From JBMOKU01 sp049324315 (GTDB lineage: Bacteria > Bacillota > Clostridia > Peptostreptococcales > Thermotaleaceae), in contig JBMOKU010000062.1 in NCBI GenBank assembly GCA_049324315.1, positions 1-44,944 of the forward strand: 44,944 bases of DNA, read 5' to 3'. Numbering within the stretch: the stretch's first letter is position 1; every line of letters begins with the position of its first letter. Both the position numbers and the translations under genes were made by a program. Of this stretch, positions 33,062-44,200 are shown one piece after another. The notes beneath the pieces are model-generated. The model searched no databases, was not told the DNA's origin, and saw only the letters and a program-made list of their open reading frames with translations.

Positions 33062-36000
33062 ATGGGTATTCGGTATATTTTTGGAAGAGCCGGTACGGGA
33101 AAAAGTCATCTTGTATTGGAAGAGATGAAAGCAGCATTAAAGGAAAATAAAAAACAATTAATCTATATTGTACCGGAGCAGTTTACATTACAGGCTGAGC
33201 GGGATTTAATAGAAAAAATGAATTTAACCGGTATTCTGGAAGTGGAAGTCCTCAGTTTTACCAGGTTGGCTCATCGGGTTTTTAATGAAGCCGGAGGTCT
33301 GACCAGGATACATATTAACGAACAGGGAAAGAACATGGCTTTGAGAAAAATCATTGATGAAGGAGAACGGGAGCTGACCATTTACAAGAAGGCTTCCAGA
33401 CAGGAAGGCTTTATCAAAAAGCTAAGTGAACTGCTTTGTGAGTTCAAGCAGCAGGATATCATGCCTCTGGATTTACTGGAAAAATCTGTGGAACAAGATA
33501 GGGACAATATGCTGGACCAGAAGCTTCATGATATTGCCTATATCTATCAGTCACTGGACCAATATCTGGAGGGGCGTTACATAGACTCAGAGGATAATAT
33601 TAATCTATTAATTGAAAGGATGGCAGGAGCTTCCTTCCTAAAGAATGCCTGCATTTGGATCGACGGCTTCTTGACCTATACATCTCAGCATTATCGTATC
33701 ATTGAAAAGCTTATGACCATGGCCGAGGAGCTTACCATTACCTTTGCCATGCCTTTCGGGAAAACAACCAGGGATGGGGATTTGTTCAAAATTTCGGAGA
33801 GCACCTACAGACATATTCATGATCTGGCTTTGTCTTTGGGGATCCCCGGTCAGATCATTGATTTGGATCATGAGAAAAGAAAGGTCATAGAAAAATCTCC
33901 AGAGATTCAGCACATCGAAAGGGAATTGTATGCATATCCCTATCAAGCCTTTGAGGGGGAGATCCGTCATGTCCAACTGTTTGAAGGATTGAACCGCTAT
34001 ACGGAAATCGAGAATATGGCTGCCCAAATCCTTAGCTTGGCCAGGGACCGACAGTATCGCTGGGCTGATATGGCAGTGGTATGCAATGATATGGACAGCT
34101 ACGGGGTGCTTATACGAAGGGTTTTTGATGAGTATGGCATTCCCTATTTTCTAGATGAAAAGCGATCGATTCTTCATAATCCCATCGTCGAATTTATCCT
34201 ATCTTCTTTGGAAGTTATCAACAAAGGCTATCGATATGAAGATGTATTTCGACTATTAAAGACCGGCTTTACCGGCATCAATGAAGACCTTTGCGAAAAA
34301 TTGGAAAACTATGTCCTGCAATTTGGTATTCAGGGTAATCGTTGGAAGGTACCATTTGACAGGGGTGAAGAAGAGCGTTTAGAAGAATTGAATGAAGGCA
34401 GGGAAGTCCTTGTTCAATCCATGGAAAAATTAGCAAACAAATTGAAAGGAAAGAAAACGACGGCCCAGATAACCAGAGAACTGGTGGATTTCTTAGAATA
34501 CCATCACGTCCATGATCGCTTGGAGGCATGGATCGAGGCATTGCGAGGGACAGGACAGTTTGAGCATGTCAATGAAAACACACAGATATGGAATATCGTG
34601 ATGGAGATATTTGACCAGTTGGTTGAGATCTTGGGAGACTATCCTGTAAGCTTAAAAGAATACATAAGAATTTTAGAATCCGGCTTTGGTTCCATTGAGA
34701 TCGGCATTATTCCTACCACCATTGATCAAGTGCTGGTGGGGAATATTCAGCGGTCTAAAAGCCATGATATTAAAGCATTATTTCTAATCGGCGTCAATGA
34801 TGGCGTTCTTCCTTCCGGGAAAGATGAGGAAGGGATTTTGTCGGAAGAGGAACGGGCAGCTATGAAGGAAAAGGGCCTGCCTCTCCTCTATGACAGTGAA
34901 AGCAAGGCTTGTCAGGAGAAGTATATGATCTATAGTGCGCTAACAAAGCCGTCAGCGTATTTATGGCTTAGCTTTTCTCTGGCTGACCAGGAGGGTAAGT
35001 CCATGAGGCCCTCCATCTTGATCGATCGGATGAAAAAGCTGTTCAAAGGGATAACCGTTGAAAGTGATGTCATCGTCAGTGAAGAGCGGCAGAGGCATTT
35101 GCTGGCGACATCAAAGAGTACCTTTAAGTATCTGGTGGAAAGCCTGCGTCAGCATGTGGATGGAAAAGACATATCGCCGCTGTGGTGGGATGTATATCGA
35201 TGGTATGATGGACAAGCAGGGTGGCAGGAACGGAAAAATACGGTTTTGGAGGGATTGTTTCACCGCAATCAGGAGAATCCTATTGGGATGCTCCAGGCCA
35301 AAAGATTATATCATTTTCCCATTCGTACCAGTGTGTCCAGGCTTGAGCAGTTTGTTAACTGTCCCTTTGCCCACTTTGTTAAATATGGCCTTAGACCCAA
35401 GGAGAGAGGCATGTTCCAGGTGGCAGCCCCTGATATCGGAGAAGTTTTTCACCTGTCTATCGATCGTTTTGCAAAGAAGCTTACGGAACAGCAGATGGTC
35501 TGGAGGAACCTGGAGAAAGACCAGTGTGATCAGCTTACGGATCAGGTGATTGATGAACTGGTACCGGATCATGGCAATGGTATCCTGCTTAGTACCAATC
35601 GTTATAAATATCTGATTAACCGACTGAAGCGAATCGGTCGAAGAGCCATATGGACATTGACAGAACATATCAAGAAGGGTGGCTTTGAGCCTTTAGGATA
35701 TGAGATAGGATTTGGAGAAGGTCAGAAATATCCACCAATTACTGTGTCACTGCCCAATGGAGATATGGTTTATTTGGAAGGACGGATAGATCGTGTTGAT
35801 CTATTGGAAGGGGATCAGGAGAACTATATTAAAATCATTGATTACAAGTCCGGCAGTAAAGATTTCAGCTTGTCCGATGTCTATCACGGATTGGAGCTGC
35901 AGCTGATGATTTATTTGGATGCAGTTTTAAATATAAAGAGCAAAGAGACAAAAAAGGCACATTATCCTGCTGGAATATTCTATTTTAGAATTGATGATCC

Positions 36001-36445
36001 GATGATCAAGACAGAGGAAAGTATCGTTGAGGTCATTGAGGCGGAAATCCGAAAGAGATTGAAAATGAAAGGATTGGCCCTCAAGGATGTACGGGTTGTA
36101 CGGGAAATGGATCAAGGAATTCAAGGGCAATCGGAAGTGCTGCCTGTGGGCTTGAAGAAAGATGATACGTTTTTTTCAACATCGTCAGCAGCTTCCTTGG
36201 AGGATTTTCAGCAGTTGATTGTCCACGTGGAACGCTTGATCCGGGAGATATCTCTAGAAATGATGAATGGAAACATTCGTATTCAGCCCATTAAGAATGG
36301 AAAAGCGACGGCATGTCAATATTGTCCATATAAGGCCATATGTCAGTTTGACAAGCTGTTTGAAGACAATGGCTATAAAAATTTGAAGAAATTAGATGAC
36401 CAGGAAGTACTAAAAAGAATTTGTGAAGAGGAGGAGGAACGATAG
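33062..36445 (+). CDS. addB: ATP-dependent nuclease subunit AddB
   Basis: AddB pairs with AddA in the RecBCD-like complex that resects double-strand ends and recognises Chi. The 1127-residue length is normal. It begins with a Walker A motif, FGRAGTGKSH (about residues 8-16). The C-terminal RecB-type nuclease domain has YLEGRIDRVDLL and IKIIDYKSG (about 920). The four Fe-S cysteines are visible: one in FVNCPFAHF (about 767) and three in CQYCPYKAIC (about 1085-1094). The start is ATG at 33062 with GAGGTGG upstream. Its stop abuts the addA start, and addA-sbcD-sbcC follow in one operon. Confidence 0.96.
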   Translation: MGIRYIFGRAGTGKSHLVLEEMKAALKENKKQLIYIVPEQFTLQAERDLIEKMNLTGILEVEVLSFTRLAHRVFNEAGGLTRIHINEQGKNMALRKIIDEGERELTIYKKASRQEGFIKKLSELLCEFKQQDIMPLDLLEKSVEQDRDNMLDQKLHDIAYIYQSLDQYLEGRYIDSEDNINLLIERMAGASFLKNACIWIDGFLTYTSQHYRIIEKLMTMAEELTITFAMPFGKTTRDGDLFKISESTYRHIHDLALSLGIPGQIIDLDHEKRKVIEKSPEIQHIERELYAYPYQAFEGEIRHVQLFEGLNRYTEIENMAAQILSLARDRQYRWADMAVVCNDMDSYGVLIRRVFDEYGIPYFLDEKRSILHNPIVEFILSSLEVINKGYRYEDVFRLLKTGFTGINEDLCEKLENYVLQFGIQGNRWKVPFDRGEEERLEELNEGREVLVQSMEKLANKLKGKKTTAQITRELVDFLEYHHVHDRLEAWIEALRGTGQFEHVNENTQIWNIVMEIFDQLVEILGDYPVSLKEYIRILESGFGSIEIGIIPTTIDQVLVGNIQRSKSHDIKALFLIGVNDGVLPSGKDEEGILSEEERAAMKEKGLPLLYDSESKACQEKYMIYSALTKPSAYLWLSFSLADQEGKSMRPSILIDRMKKLFKGITVESDVIVSEERQRHLLATSKSTFKYLVESLRQHVDGKDISPLWWDVYRWYDGQAGWQERKNTVLEGLFHRNQENPIGMLQAKRLYHFPIRTSVSRLEQFVNCPFAHFVKYGLRPKERGMFQVAAPDIGEVFHLSIDRFAKKLTEQQMVWRNLEKDQCDQLTDQVIDELVPDHGNGILLSTNRYKYLINRLKRIGRRAIWTLTEHIKKGGFEPLGYEIGFGEGQKYPPITVSLPNGDMVYLEGRIDRVDLLEGDQENYIKIIDYKSGSKDFSLSDVYHGLELQLMIYLDAVLNIKSKETKKAHYPAGIFYFRIDDPMIKTEESIVEVIEAEIRKRLKMKGLALKDVRVVREMDQGIQGQSEVLPVGLKKDDTFFSTSSAASLEDFQQLIVHVERLIREISLEMMNGNIRIQPIKNGKATACQYCPYKAICQFDKLFEDNGYKNLKKLDDQEVLKRICEEEEER

Positions 36446-39400
36446 ATGGCGACATGGACAAAAGAGCAGCAGCAGGCTATTGACGCCAGAAACTGCAACC
36501 TCCTTGTGGCGGCAGCCGCCGGTTCCGGGAAGACGGCGGTTTTGGTGGAGCGGATCATCCAAATGATTACGAAAGACAGAATCGATATCGACAAGCTGTT
36601 GATCGTGACCTTTACCAATGCAGCAGCCGGGGAGATGCGGGAAAGAATCGGTGCGGCTATTGCAGCAGCGATAGAAAAGGAAGAAGCAGACGAACTGCAT
36701 CTGCGAAGGCAGTTAAATCTGCTAGGTAAAGCATCCATCAGTACCCTCCATGCTTTTTGTATAGAAGTTGTCAGGAAATACTTTCATTTGATTGCCATGG
36801 ACCCCAATTTTCGCATCGGTGATACCACGGAAACAGCGATCCTGAAGCTGGAGGCTATGGAAGACCTGTTTGAAGAGGAATACGAAAAGGAAAATCCACT
36901 GTTTTTTGGATTGATTGAGCGGTTTGGTGGAAGCCGTGATGATAAGGATTTGCAGGATTTGGTACTGCGGCTGCATGAATTCATACTGAGTAAGCCCTAT
37001 CCGGAACAATGGCTAAGGGAAAAGATCGAAGAATTCCAAATGGACATTGAGGCGTTGGAAAAAAGTCCCTGGTATCAAGAAATGGCACGACAGATCCATA
37101 TGGAACTGAAAGGGGCAAAGGAAATTCTTGAAGAGGCTTTGATATTGTGCGACAGCCCGGAAGGTCCTGCCGGATATAGAGATGCCCTGAGGGATGATTT
37201 TCTGTTGGTGGAAGAGCTGATTCATGCTATGGAGATGGGTATGGAAGCATTCTATCATACATTGAAGGATAGAAATCATCAAAGGCTTGGGCGACTGGGG
37301 AAAGATGTTAGCGAGGCGTTGAAAGAGCAGGTTCAAAAGCTTCGGGGACAAGTGAAGGAGCTGTTGGATGCCATTGACAAGGAACTGTTGGCTAAAAGCC
37401 CTGAAGAATATGCAAAAGATCTTCACGGGCTGTATCCCTATATGAATTATATGGGCCAAATGATTATACGATTTGGTGAAATCTATGGCAGTAAGAAATG
37501 GGATCGAGGTATTGTGGATTTTAACGACCTGGAGCATTATGCACTGGCCATATTGGAAAATCAGCAGGCGGCTGAGGAATATCGAAAGAAATTCACCTAT
37601 ATTTTTGTTGATGAATATCAGGACAGCAATATCGTTCAGGAAACCATCATCCGTCATATCGCCCGGGAGAATAACCTCTTTATGGTTGGGGATGTGAAGC
37701 AGAGTATTTATCGCTTCCGTTTGGCAGATCCGTCTCTTTTTATTGAGAAATATGAAACATATCAGAAGGATGAACAGGCGGTGAATCGAAAGATCGATCT
37801 GAGTAAAAACTTCCGGAGCCGAGGGGAGATCCTTCATGGTGTGAATACTATTTTTGGGCATATCATGACAAAGGAGCTGGGGGAAATCAGCTATGACGAA
37901 AATGCCCGGCTTTATCCCGGGGCAGAAACGGAGCCTATCCAGGATCCGGCCATAGAAGTATATCTGGTAGACAAAAACTATCAGCCGGAAGAACTGGAGG
38001 AGCAGCTGGAAGACATAGAGGATACGGCTTTAGAGGCAAAGCTGATTGCAGGAAGGATAAAGGAACTGTTAAAAGAAGAAATCTATGACTACAAGCGACA
38101 GTGCTATCGAAAGCTAACCTATCGGGATATGGTCATCCTGTTGAGGACCACAAAGAACTGGACGGAGACCTTCCTGGAGATCCTGACAGCAGAGGGGATA
38201 CCCGTATATGCGGACGTGAACTCCGGCTATTTTGAAGCCTTGGAAGTACATCTTTTTGTAGACCTGCTGCGGGTCATTGACAACAAACGGCAGGATATTC
38301 CTTTACTCAGTGTGATGCGTTCACCCATAGGTAATTTTGGTGTTCAGGATCTAATCAACATTCGTACAAGCAGTAAAGCAAAAACCTTTTATGAAGCCTT
38401 GGAAGAATATACCCTGACCCAAGAGGATGAACTACAGGTAAGATTGTCCACATTCTTAAGTCATATACGACGATGGAAGGAAGAGGCCAGATATATACCC
38501 ATGGATGAATTTATCTGGAAGCTTCTTACCGATACAGGCTATTATGATTATATAGGCGCTATGCCCGGTGGCCATCAAAGGCAGGCAAACATCAGAATAT
38601 TGTTTGACAGGGCAAGGCAATTTCAAAAAACTGCTGTGAAGGGATTGTTTCACTTTATCAAATTTATCGATAAACTAAAGAACAGCAGCGGGGATATGGG
38701 CACAGCAAAAACCCTGGGCGAGAATGACGATGTTGTTCGGCTGATGAGTATACATAAAAGTAAGGGCCTTGAATTTCCGGTAGTCTTTGCGGCAGGTATG
38801 GGAAAACAATTTAATCTGATGGATACCAATGAAAAAATCCTTCTGCATAAGGACCTAGGTATCGGGCCCCAGTACGTAGATCCGGAAATGCGGCAGTATC
38901 ATGATACGCTGCCCAAAACCATTATGAAGAATAAAATTAAAATAGAGTGTCTGTCAGAGGAAATGCGGATCCTATATGTGGCACTTACCAGACCGAAGGA
39001 TAAGCTGATTCTAACAGGGGCTGTCAGGGATGTGGAGAAACACATTGCAAAATGGGCAAAGCCTCTCAGTACGTTTAACCTTTCTAAAGGAAAAACATAT
39101 TTTGACTGGATAGGGCCCTCCCTTTTGAGACACAGGGATGGAGATGTACTGCGCCAGGCGGGGAAAGTCCTTTGGTCATCTGATGAATTATGGGAAGATG
39201 CTTCTCCATGGAGGATTCATCTCTTAAAGAAATCTGATATTCTTTCTGAGCAGGGGGAAAGCTTGCAAGAGCAAAGAAATATAGAAGCGAAGTTTCAGCG
39301 TCTTCATGCCACGGAAGAAGGACCATGGGCAGATCTGGTGAATGAAAGACTAAACTGGCAGTATCCTTACCCTATGACGGCAAAGATCCCTTCAAAGCTT

Positions 39401-40021
39401 TCCGTAACGGAGATCAAGCAGATTATGGTGAAAGAAATAACCCCTATGGGGATGAATATACCCTCCCTCATTAGAATGCCTCAGTTCTTGGATAAGGACA
39501 AGAAGTTTTCAGGGGTAGAAAAGGGAACAATTATCCACTTTGTGATGCAGCACGTAGATCTTAAGCGTGTCTATACAGCCAGTGAAATCCAGGAGCAGCT
39601 GGAGGAAATGGTGAAAAAGGAATTGCTCCATGCTGAAGAGGCGGAGATCGTCAATGTGAAAAAAATACTGTGTTTTTTTCAAAGTCCCATCGGAAAGCGA
39701 ATCTTACAAGCACAAAAGGTATATCGGGAGAAAGCCTTTAACTTTATCAAGAAAGCAGAGGAAGTCATACCGGATTTAGTGAACTGTGAAGAAGAACTTT
39801 TAATTCAGGGTGTCATTGACTGCTATTTCGAAGAAGAGGATGAGTTTATCCTGGTGGACTACAAAACTGACTATATTCCTTACGATAAAAAAGCAGAGAT
39901 TGTGAATAACTATAGCATCCAGATTAGACTGTATCGAGAAGCCTTGGAAAAGATAACGGGAAGAAAGGTAAAGGAAAGCTATCTGTACTTGTTCTATTTG
40001 GATGAAGAGGTGAAACTATGA
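36446..40021 (+). CDS. addA: ATP-dependent helicase/nuclease subunit AddA
   Basis: The helicase-nuclease motor of AddAB, 1191 residues. UvrD-type helicase motifs are all visible: Walker A AAAAGSGKTAVLVERI (about 23-38), the LLIVTFTNAAAGEMRERI segment, Walker B YIFVDEYQDSN (about 388), VGDVKQSIYRFRLADP, LSKNFRSR and MSIHKSKGLEFPVVFAAG. The C-terminal nuclease has ELLIQGVIDCYF and FILVDYKTDYI (about 1137). The ATG at 36446 follows the addB stop directly, with GAGGAGGA inside addB as its ribosome binding site. It overlaps sbcD by four bases (ATGA). Confidence 0.97.
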   Translation: MATWTKEQQQAIDARNCNLLVAAAAGSGKTAVLVERIIQMITKDRIDIDKLLIVTFTNAAAGEMRERIGAAIAAAIEKEEADELHLRRQLNLLGKASISTLHAFCIEVVRKYFHLIAMDPNFRIGDTTETAILKLEAMEDLFEEEYEKENPLFFGLIERFGGSRDDKDLQDLVLRLHEFILSKPYPEQWLREKIEEFQMDIEALEKSPWYQEMARQIHMELKGAKEILEEALILCDSPEGPAGYRDALRDDFLLVEELIHAMEMGMEAFYHTLKDRNHQRLGRLGKDVSEALKEQVQKLRGQVKELLDAIDKELLAKSPEEYAKDLHGLYPYMNYMGQMIIRFGEIYGSKKWDRGIVDFNDLEHYALAILENQQAAEEYRKKFTYIFVDEYQDSNIVQETIIRHIARENNLFMVGDVKQSIYRFRLADPSLFIEKYETYQKDEQAVNRKIDLSKNFRSRGEILHGVNTIFGHIMTKELGEISYDENARLYPGAETEPIQDPAIEVYLVDKNYQPEELEEQLEDIEDTALEAKLIAGRIKELLKEEIYDYKRQCYRKLTYRDMVILLRTTKNWTETFLEILTAEGIPVYADVNSGYFEALEVHLFVDLLRVIDNKRQDIPLLSVMRSPIGNFGVQDLINIRTSSKAKTFYEALEEYTLTQEDELQVRLSTFLSHIRRWKEEARYIPMDEFIWKLLTDTGYYDYIGAMPGGHQRQANIRILFDRARQFQKTAVKGLFHFIKFIDKLKNSSGDMGTAKTLGENDDVVRLMSIHKSKGLEFPVVFAAGMGKQFNLMDTNEKILLHKDLGIGPQYVDPEMRQYHDTLPKTIMKNKIKIECLSEEMRILYVALTRPKDKLILTGAVRDVEKHIAKWAKPLSTFNLSKGKTYFDWIGPSLLRHRDGDVLRQAGKVLWSSDELWEDASPWRIHLLKKSDILSEQGESLQEQRNIEAKFQRLHATEEGPWADLVNERLNWQYPYPMTAKIPSKLSVTEIKQIMVKEITPMGMNIPSLIRMPQFLDKDKKFSGVEKGTIIHFVMQHVDLKRVYTASEIQEQLEEMVKKELLHAEEAEIVNVKKILCFFQSPIGKRILQAQKVYREKAFNFIKKAEEVIPDLVNCEEELLIQGVIDCYFEEEDEFILVDYKTDYIPYDKKAEIVNNYSIQIRLYREALEKITGRKVKESYLYLFYLDEEVKL

Positions 40022-41247
40022 GGATATTGCATACGTCTGACTGGCATTTGGGTAAGCACCTGGAAGGATACAGCAGACTAGAAGAACAGGAAAAATTCAT
40101 GGACGAACTGGTGGCTATTGCGGAGGAGAAGGAGATTGACGTTGTCCTGGTGGCCGGAGATGTTTATGATACCGTTAATCCGCCGGCACAGGCAGAGCAT
40201 CTGTTTTATAACGGTATCAAAAGATTATCAAAGGGTGGCACAAGGGCAGTCCTTGTCATTGCCGGAAATCATGACGGACCGGAGAGACTCATGGCAGCAG
40301 GGCCTCTGGCCTATGAGCATGGGGTGATCCTCATGGGAAAACCCAAAAGCATGATACCTGCAGGAAAGTATGGTTCTTTTGAAATCACCGGATCTGGTGA
40401 AGGCTATCTACGATTAAAAATGAAAAAAGAAGAAGCGGTGATCCTTACGCTGCCCTATCCCAGTGAAAAGCGGTTAAATGAAATACTGACTTTGGATGAT
40501 AATGAAGAGATCCGGAGAAAGAGCTACTCCGAAAGGGTAGGAGAGATCTTTCAGTCCCTTTCCAAGCACTATGAAAAAAACACCATCAATTTGGCCGTCA
40601 GTCATCTCTATACTATCGGTGGAGAGGAAAGCCAATCGGAAAGGCAAATCCAACTGGGTGGAAGCCTTGCAGTTGATGGTGCCATGCTGCCGGATGCCCA
40701 GTATATTGCCCTGGGACATTTACATAAACCCCAAAAAGTTTGGGGTACAGCGAAAAAAGCATACTACAGCGGATCTCCCCTACAGTACAGCAAAAGTGAG
40801 ATTCACTACAGCAAATGTGTCTATGTGGTGGATGTGAAGCCGGGACAGGAAGCGGTTGTGGAGGAAGTATATCTGACAAACTATAAACCCATTGAAGTTT
40901 GGAAGTGTGACGGGATCGAAGAAGCCATCAACCGATGCATGGAAGAAAGTCAGCGGGATATCTGGGTTTATTTAGAGATCAAAACCGATCGCGTATTAAC
41001 CCAGGCAGAAATTAAAACCATGAAAGAACATAGAAAAGATATTGTGGCTATAACCCCTGTGTTTGCGGAGGCAGAGGATGACGAAGTGGCATTGACGGAT
41101 TACCGAGAGATGAACATCGAGGGGCTATTTGAAGCTTACTATTCGAATCGATATGGTACGACCCCTCCGGAGGATTTGATGGGGATGTTCTATCATATAG
41201 TAGGGGAGGAAGGTGAGGAGATTGAAGCCCAGATTACTGAAGATTAG
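40018..41247 (+). CDS. sbcD: SbcD (Mre11-type) nuclease subunit
   Basis: The metallophosphoesterase half of the SbcCD complex, which opens DNA hairpins and trims protein-blocked ends. Of 409 residues, the catalytic phosphodiesterase motifs are RILHTSDWHLGKHLEG, VLVAGDVYDTVNPP, IAGNHDGPERL and, later, AVSHLYTIGG and YIALGHLHKPQ. The C-terminal capping domain is present (about 290-400). It overlaps addA by four bases and sbcC by 26 to 35, showing tight coupling of the operon. Confidence 0.96.
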   Translation: MRILHTSDWHLGKHLEGYSRLEEQEKFMDELVAIAEEKEIDVVLVAGDVYDTVNPPAQAEHLFYNGIKRLSKGGTRAVLVIAGNHDGPERLMAAGPLAYEHGVILMGKPKSMIPAGKYGSFEITGSGEGYLRLKMKKEEAVILTLPYPSEKRLNEILTLDDNEEIRRKSYSERVGEIFQSLSKHYEKNTINLAVSHLYTIGGEESQSERQIQLGGSLAVDGAMLPDAQYIALGHLHKPQKVWGTAKKAYYSGSPLQYSKSEIHYSKCVYVVDVKPGQEAVVEEVYLTNYKPIEVWKCDGIEEAINRCMEESQRDIWVYLEIKTDRVLTQAEIKTMKEHRKDIVAITPVFAEAEDDEVALTDYREMNIEGLFEAYYSNRYGTTPPEDLMGMFYHIVGEEGEEIEAQITED

Positions 41248-44200
41248 CGGACTGAACAGCTTTTTAGAGGAACAGGTGGTGGATTTTCATACGCTGACAG
41301 AAATGGGTATATTCGGCATATTTGGGCCCACGGGAAGCGGCAAATCCACGATTTTAGATGCCATCATTCTTGCCCTTTATGGCCGGATGCCCCGGTCCGG
41401 TGGCAGGCCCTCCGGCTTGATTAATACCCATGGAGACAAGGTAAGCATTTATTATGAATTTGAAATCGGTGCAAGAAATCAACGAAAGGTCTATGCTATA
41501 CAGCGGATTTTTAAAAGAGGAAAAGACGACAGCGTACAGACGGACAGTGTGAAGCTGTGGGATATGACATTACCAGGGGAAGAAGTGGTCTTAAGTGATA
41601 AGGTGGGAAGCCTCAACGGGGACATAGAAGGGATCATTGGCTTAAAGGTTGAAGATTTCACCAGATCCGTCGTTCTTCCTCAGGGAAATTTCAGCGATTT
41701 CTTAAAATTAAGCGGCTCGGATAAACGAAATATGCTGGAGCGGATTTTTAACCTTGAGAAATATGGAGAAGACCTGATGATGAAGGTTAAAGCCCACAAG
41801 AAAAAAAAGGAACTGGAAAAGCATGAGCTGAAGGCTATCATAAGCACCTATGGTGATATCACGCCGGAAAGCATTAAGGATTTGGAACTGGAGCTGGCCA
41901 TGCTTCTGGAAGAAAAGGAAAAGCTCCAAAGGGCTGTCACAGCGGTTCTGACTGAGCATGAAACCTATAAAACGGTATGGGAACTGCAGCAGGAACTGGA
42001 AGGATACCGAGTAAAGCAAAAGGCGCTGGAGGAACAGCAGCCCGTGGTCAAAGAGAAGGAGGAGCGACTCCTTCAGGGTGAGCGGGCGGCCGTGATTGTT
42101 CCGTATATCCATCGACTGCAAGAGCAGGAAAAAAGTCTGAACGAAGTTAAGCAAAGGGCTGCTCGGGTCGAGGAGTCTTTTCAGAAGATAAAGCAGCAGC
42201 TGACAGAGACTGAGAGAAGTTGGAAAGAGATACAGGAGAAAAAGGAAAAAGACTACGAAGTATTGATCCAGAAGAAAAGCAAATTGGAAAGAGCTGTACA
42301 GCTTCAGAAGGATATAAAGAAGATGGAAGAAGACCTTGTGAAGTTAAGGACTGAATATGGAGAAATGAAAAAGCTGCACCGCTCCATGGAAATAAAAAAG
42401 GAAGAGAATACAAAAAACCTTGAAGCTGCCGCTAAAGCGCTAGAAGTAATACTAGAAAATATAGAGAAACTAAAGATCACTTCAGAAGAAAGAAATCGAC
42501 TGGAAAAGGCCTTTGAGCTGGAGAAGAACTACAAAACCCTTTTAAAAGAGCAAAAAGAGCTGCTTCCTAAGATTGAGATGCTGCATCAAAAGAAGGTGGA
42601 ACTGCACCGTAAGAAGGAGGCCCATGAGAATAAAGAAAAAGCAATCATGGAGGCCCTGGGAGATATTGCAGAAAAAAAGAAGAAACTAGAGGAAGAATGT
42701 CCTCCAGGGGAAGACGTTCTTTTAGAAAAACAGGAACGAATATCGGCATTGGAAGTATTGATTAGCCAGCTTTCCGAACAGGAAGAAAAAAGAAGCCGGG
42801 TTACGGCGGAGTTGGGGCAGTACAATGATCAAATGACCAAAATAGAAGAGCGGATAAACACTGAAAAAATGGGGCTTGAAACCATGGAGCAGGCCATCTG
42901 TGAAAGGGATGAAGTACTAAGGTCCATGGAATATCAGAACATGGCAGGACTTCTTGCGGAAAATCTGCAAAAGGACCATCCATGTCCTGTTTGCGGTTCA
43001 ACCAGCCATCCACGGCCTTCGATTTCTTCTTCCGTAGAGCATATGGAAGATATCCGCGAAGAACTCCAAGGTCTAAGGCAGCAGCTGGAAGAAAAAAAGG
43101 CAAAGTTAAACGAACAATGGATGCAGCAAGAAGCACTGAAAGCCAAGATAGCTATGGCAGAACAGGCTTATAAGGAGCTGGTGGAGAAAACACCGGATAA
43201 GGATCTGAAAACAGTTATACAAGAGGCAGCAACTGAAAAAGAAAGCCTTGAGGTAATGAAAGCTAAGAATCTTCAATGGCGCAAAGAAAAAGAAGAGAAC
43301 GAAGGACATTATCACAGGCTTAAAGATGAACTGGCAGCCATTTCTACCCAAAGTGCAGAAATGAAGAAGGATATAGAAAATGCCGAGGAAAATCTGAATG
43401 GATTGGAGCAGGAATTGTCTAAGAAAAAAAATAGTCTTCAAGAGCTTAGGCCTGTTTATGAAAGGATTTTATTCGATTTGCAGGTAGAGACGGTTGAAAA
43501 ACGAATGGAGGAGCTGAAGAGGCAGGATGAGGCGCTGGAGGAGTTAGAAAAAAAAGAAAAGCTCCAGAGAAGCTTGCTGGATCAATTAAAGCAGGAAAAT
43601 GAAGCTTTGGTGAAGGAAATCAACGATCTAACGGTGGAAATGGCAAAAAAAGAAGAAAGCGGAATTGAAAAGAGAAATGTGGTCAAGGAAAAAGTGGAAG
43701 AAGCTGCCCTCCTCAGTGAGGGGAAGGATGCGGCGGTATATTCAGCAGAAGTGCAAAAAATGATTGAAGAAATTCAGACAAGCTATGCAGGCTTGAAAAA
43801 GCAGTACGAATCAGAAAAAAAAGAAAAGGACTCCCTGGAAAATGAAAGAATCGCCATGCTTAGGGATGTCCATCATTTAGAAAACGGGATACTGAAAGAG
43901 AATAGCGCCATCGAGAAACTGATGGTGGAAAAGGATTTTGAATCCTTAGAAAGTATATTGACGTGTGCTTTAACAGAGGAAGAAAAGCTAGAGCTTCAGA
44001 AAGCCGTTGAAATCTTTAAAGATGGCAAGAAGAAAAATGAAGTCAATATGACAAGACTGCAGCAAAAATTGGGAAATCGCACAATTACGCTGGAACAATG
44101 GCAAGAGCTGCAGGAGCGGAAAAAAAGCTTAGAAGAAAGTAAACAGGAGAATCTAAAAGCCATTGCCATAAAGGAAAAAGAGAAGCAGGAGAAAGAAGAA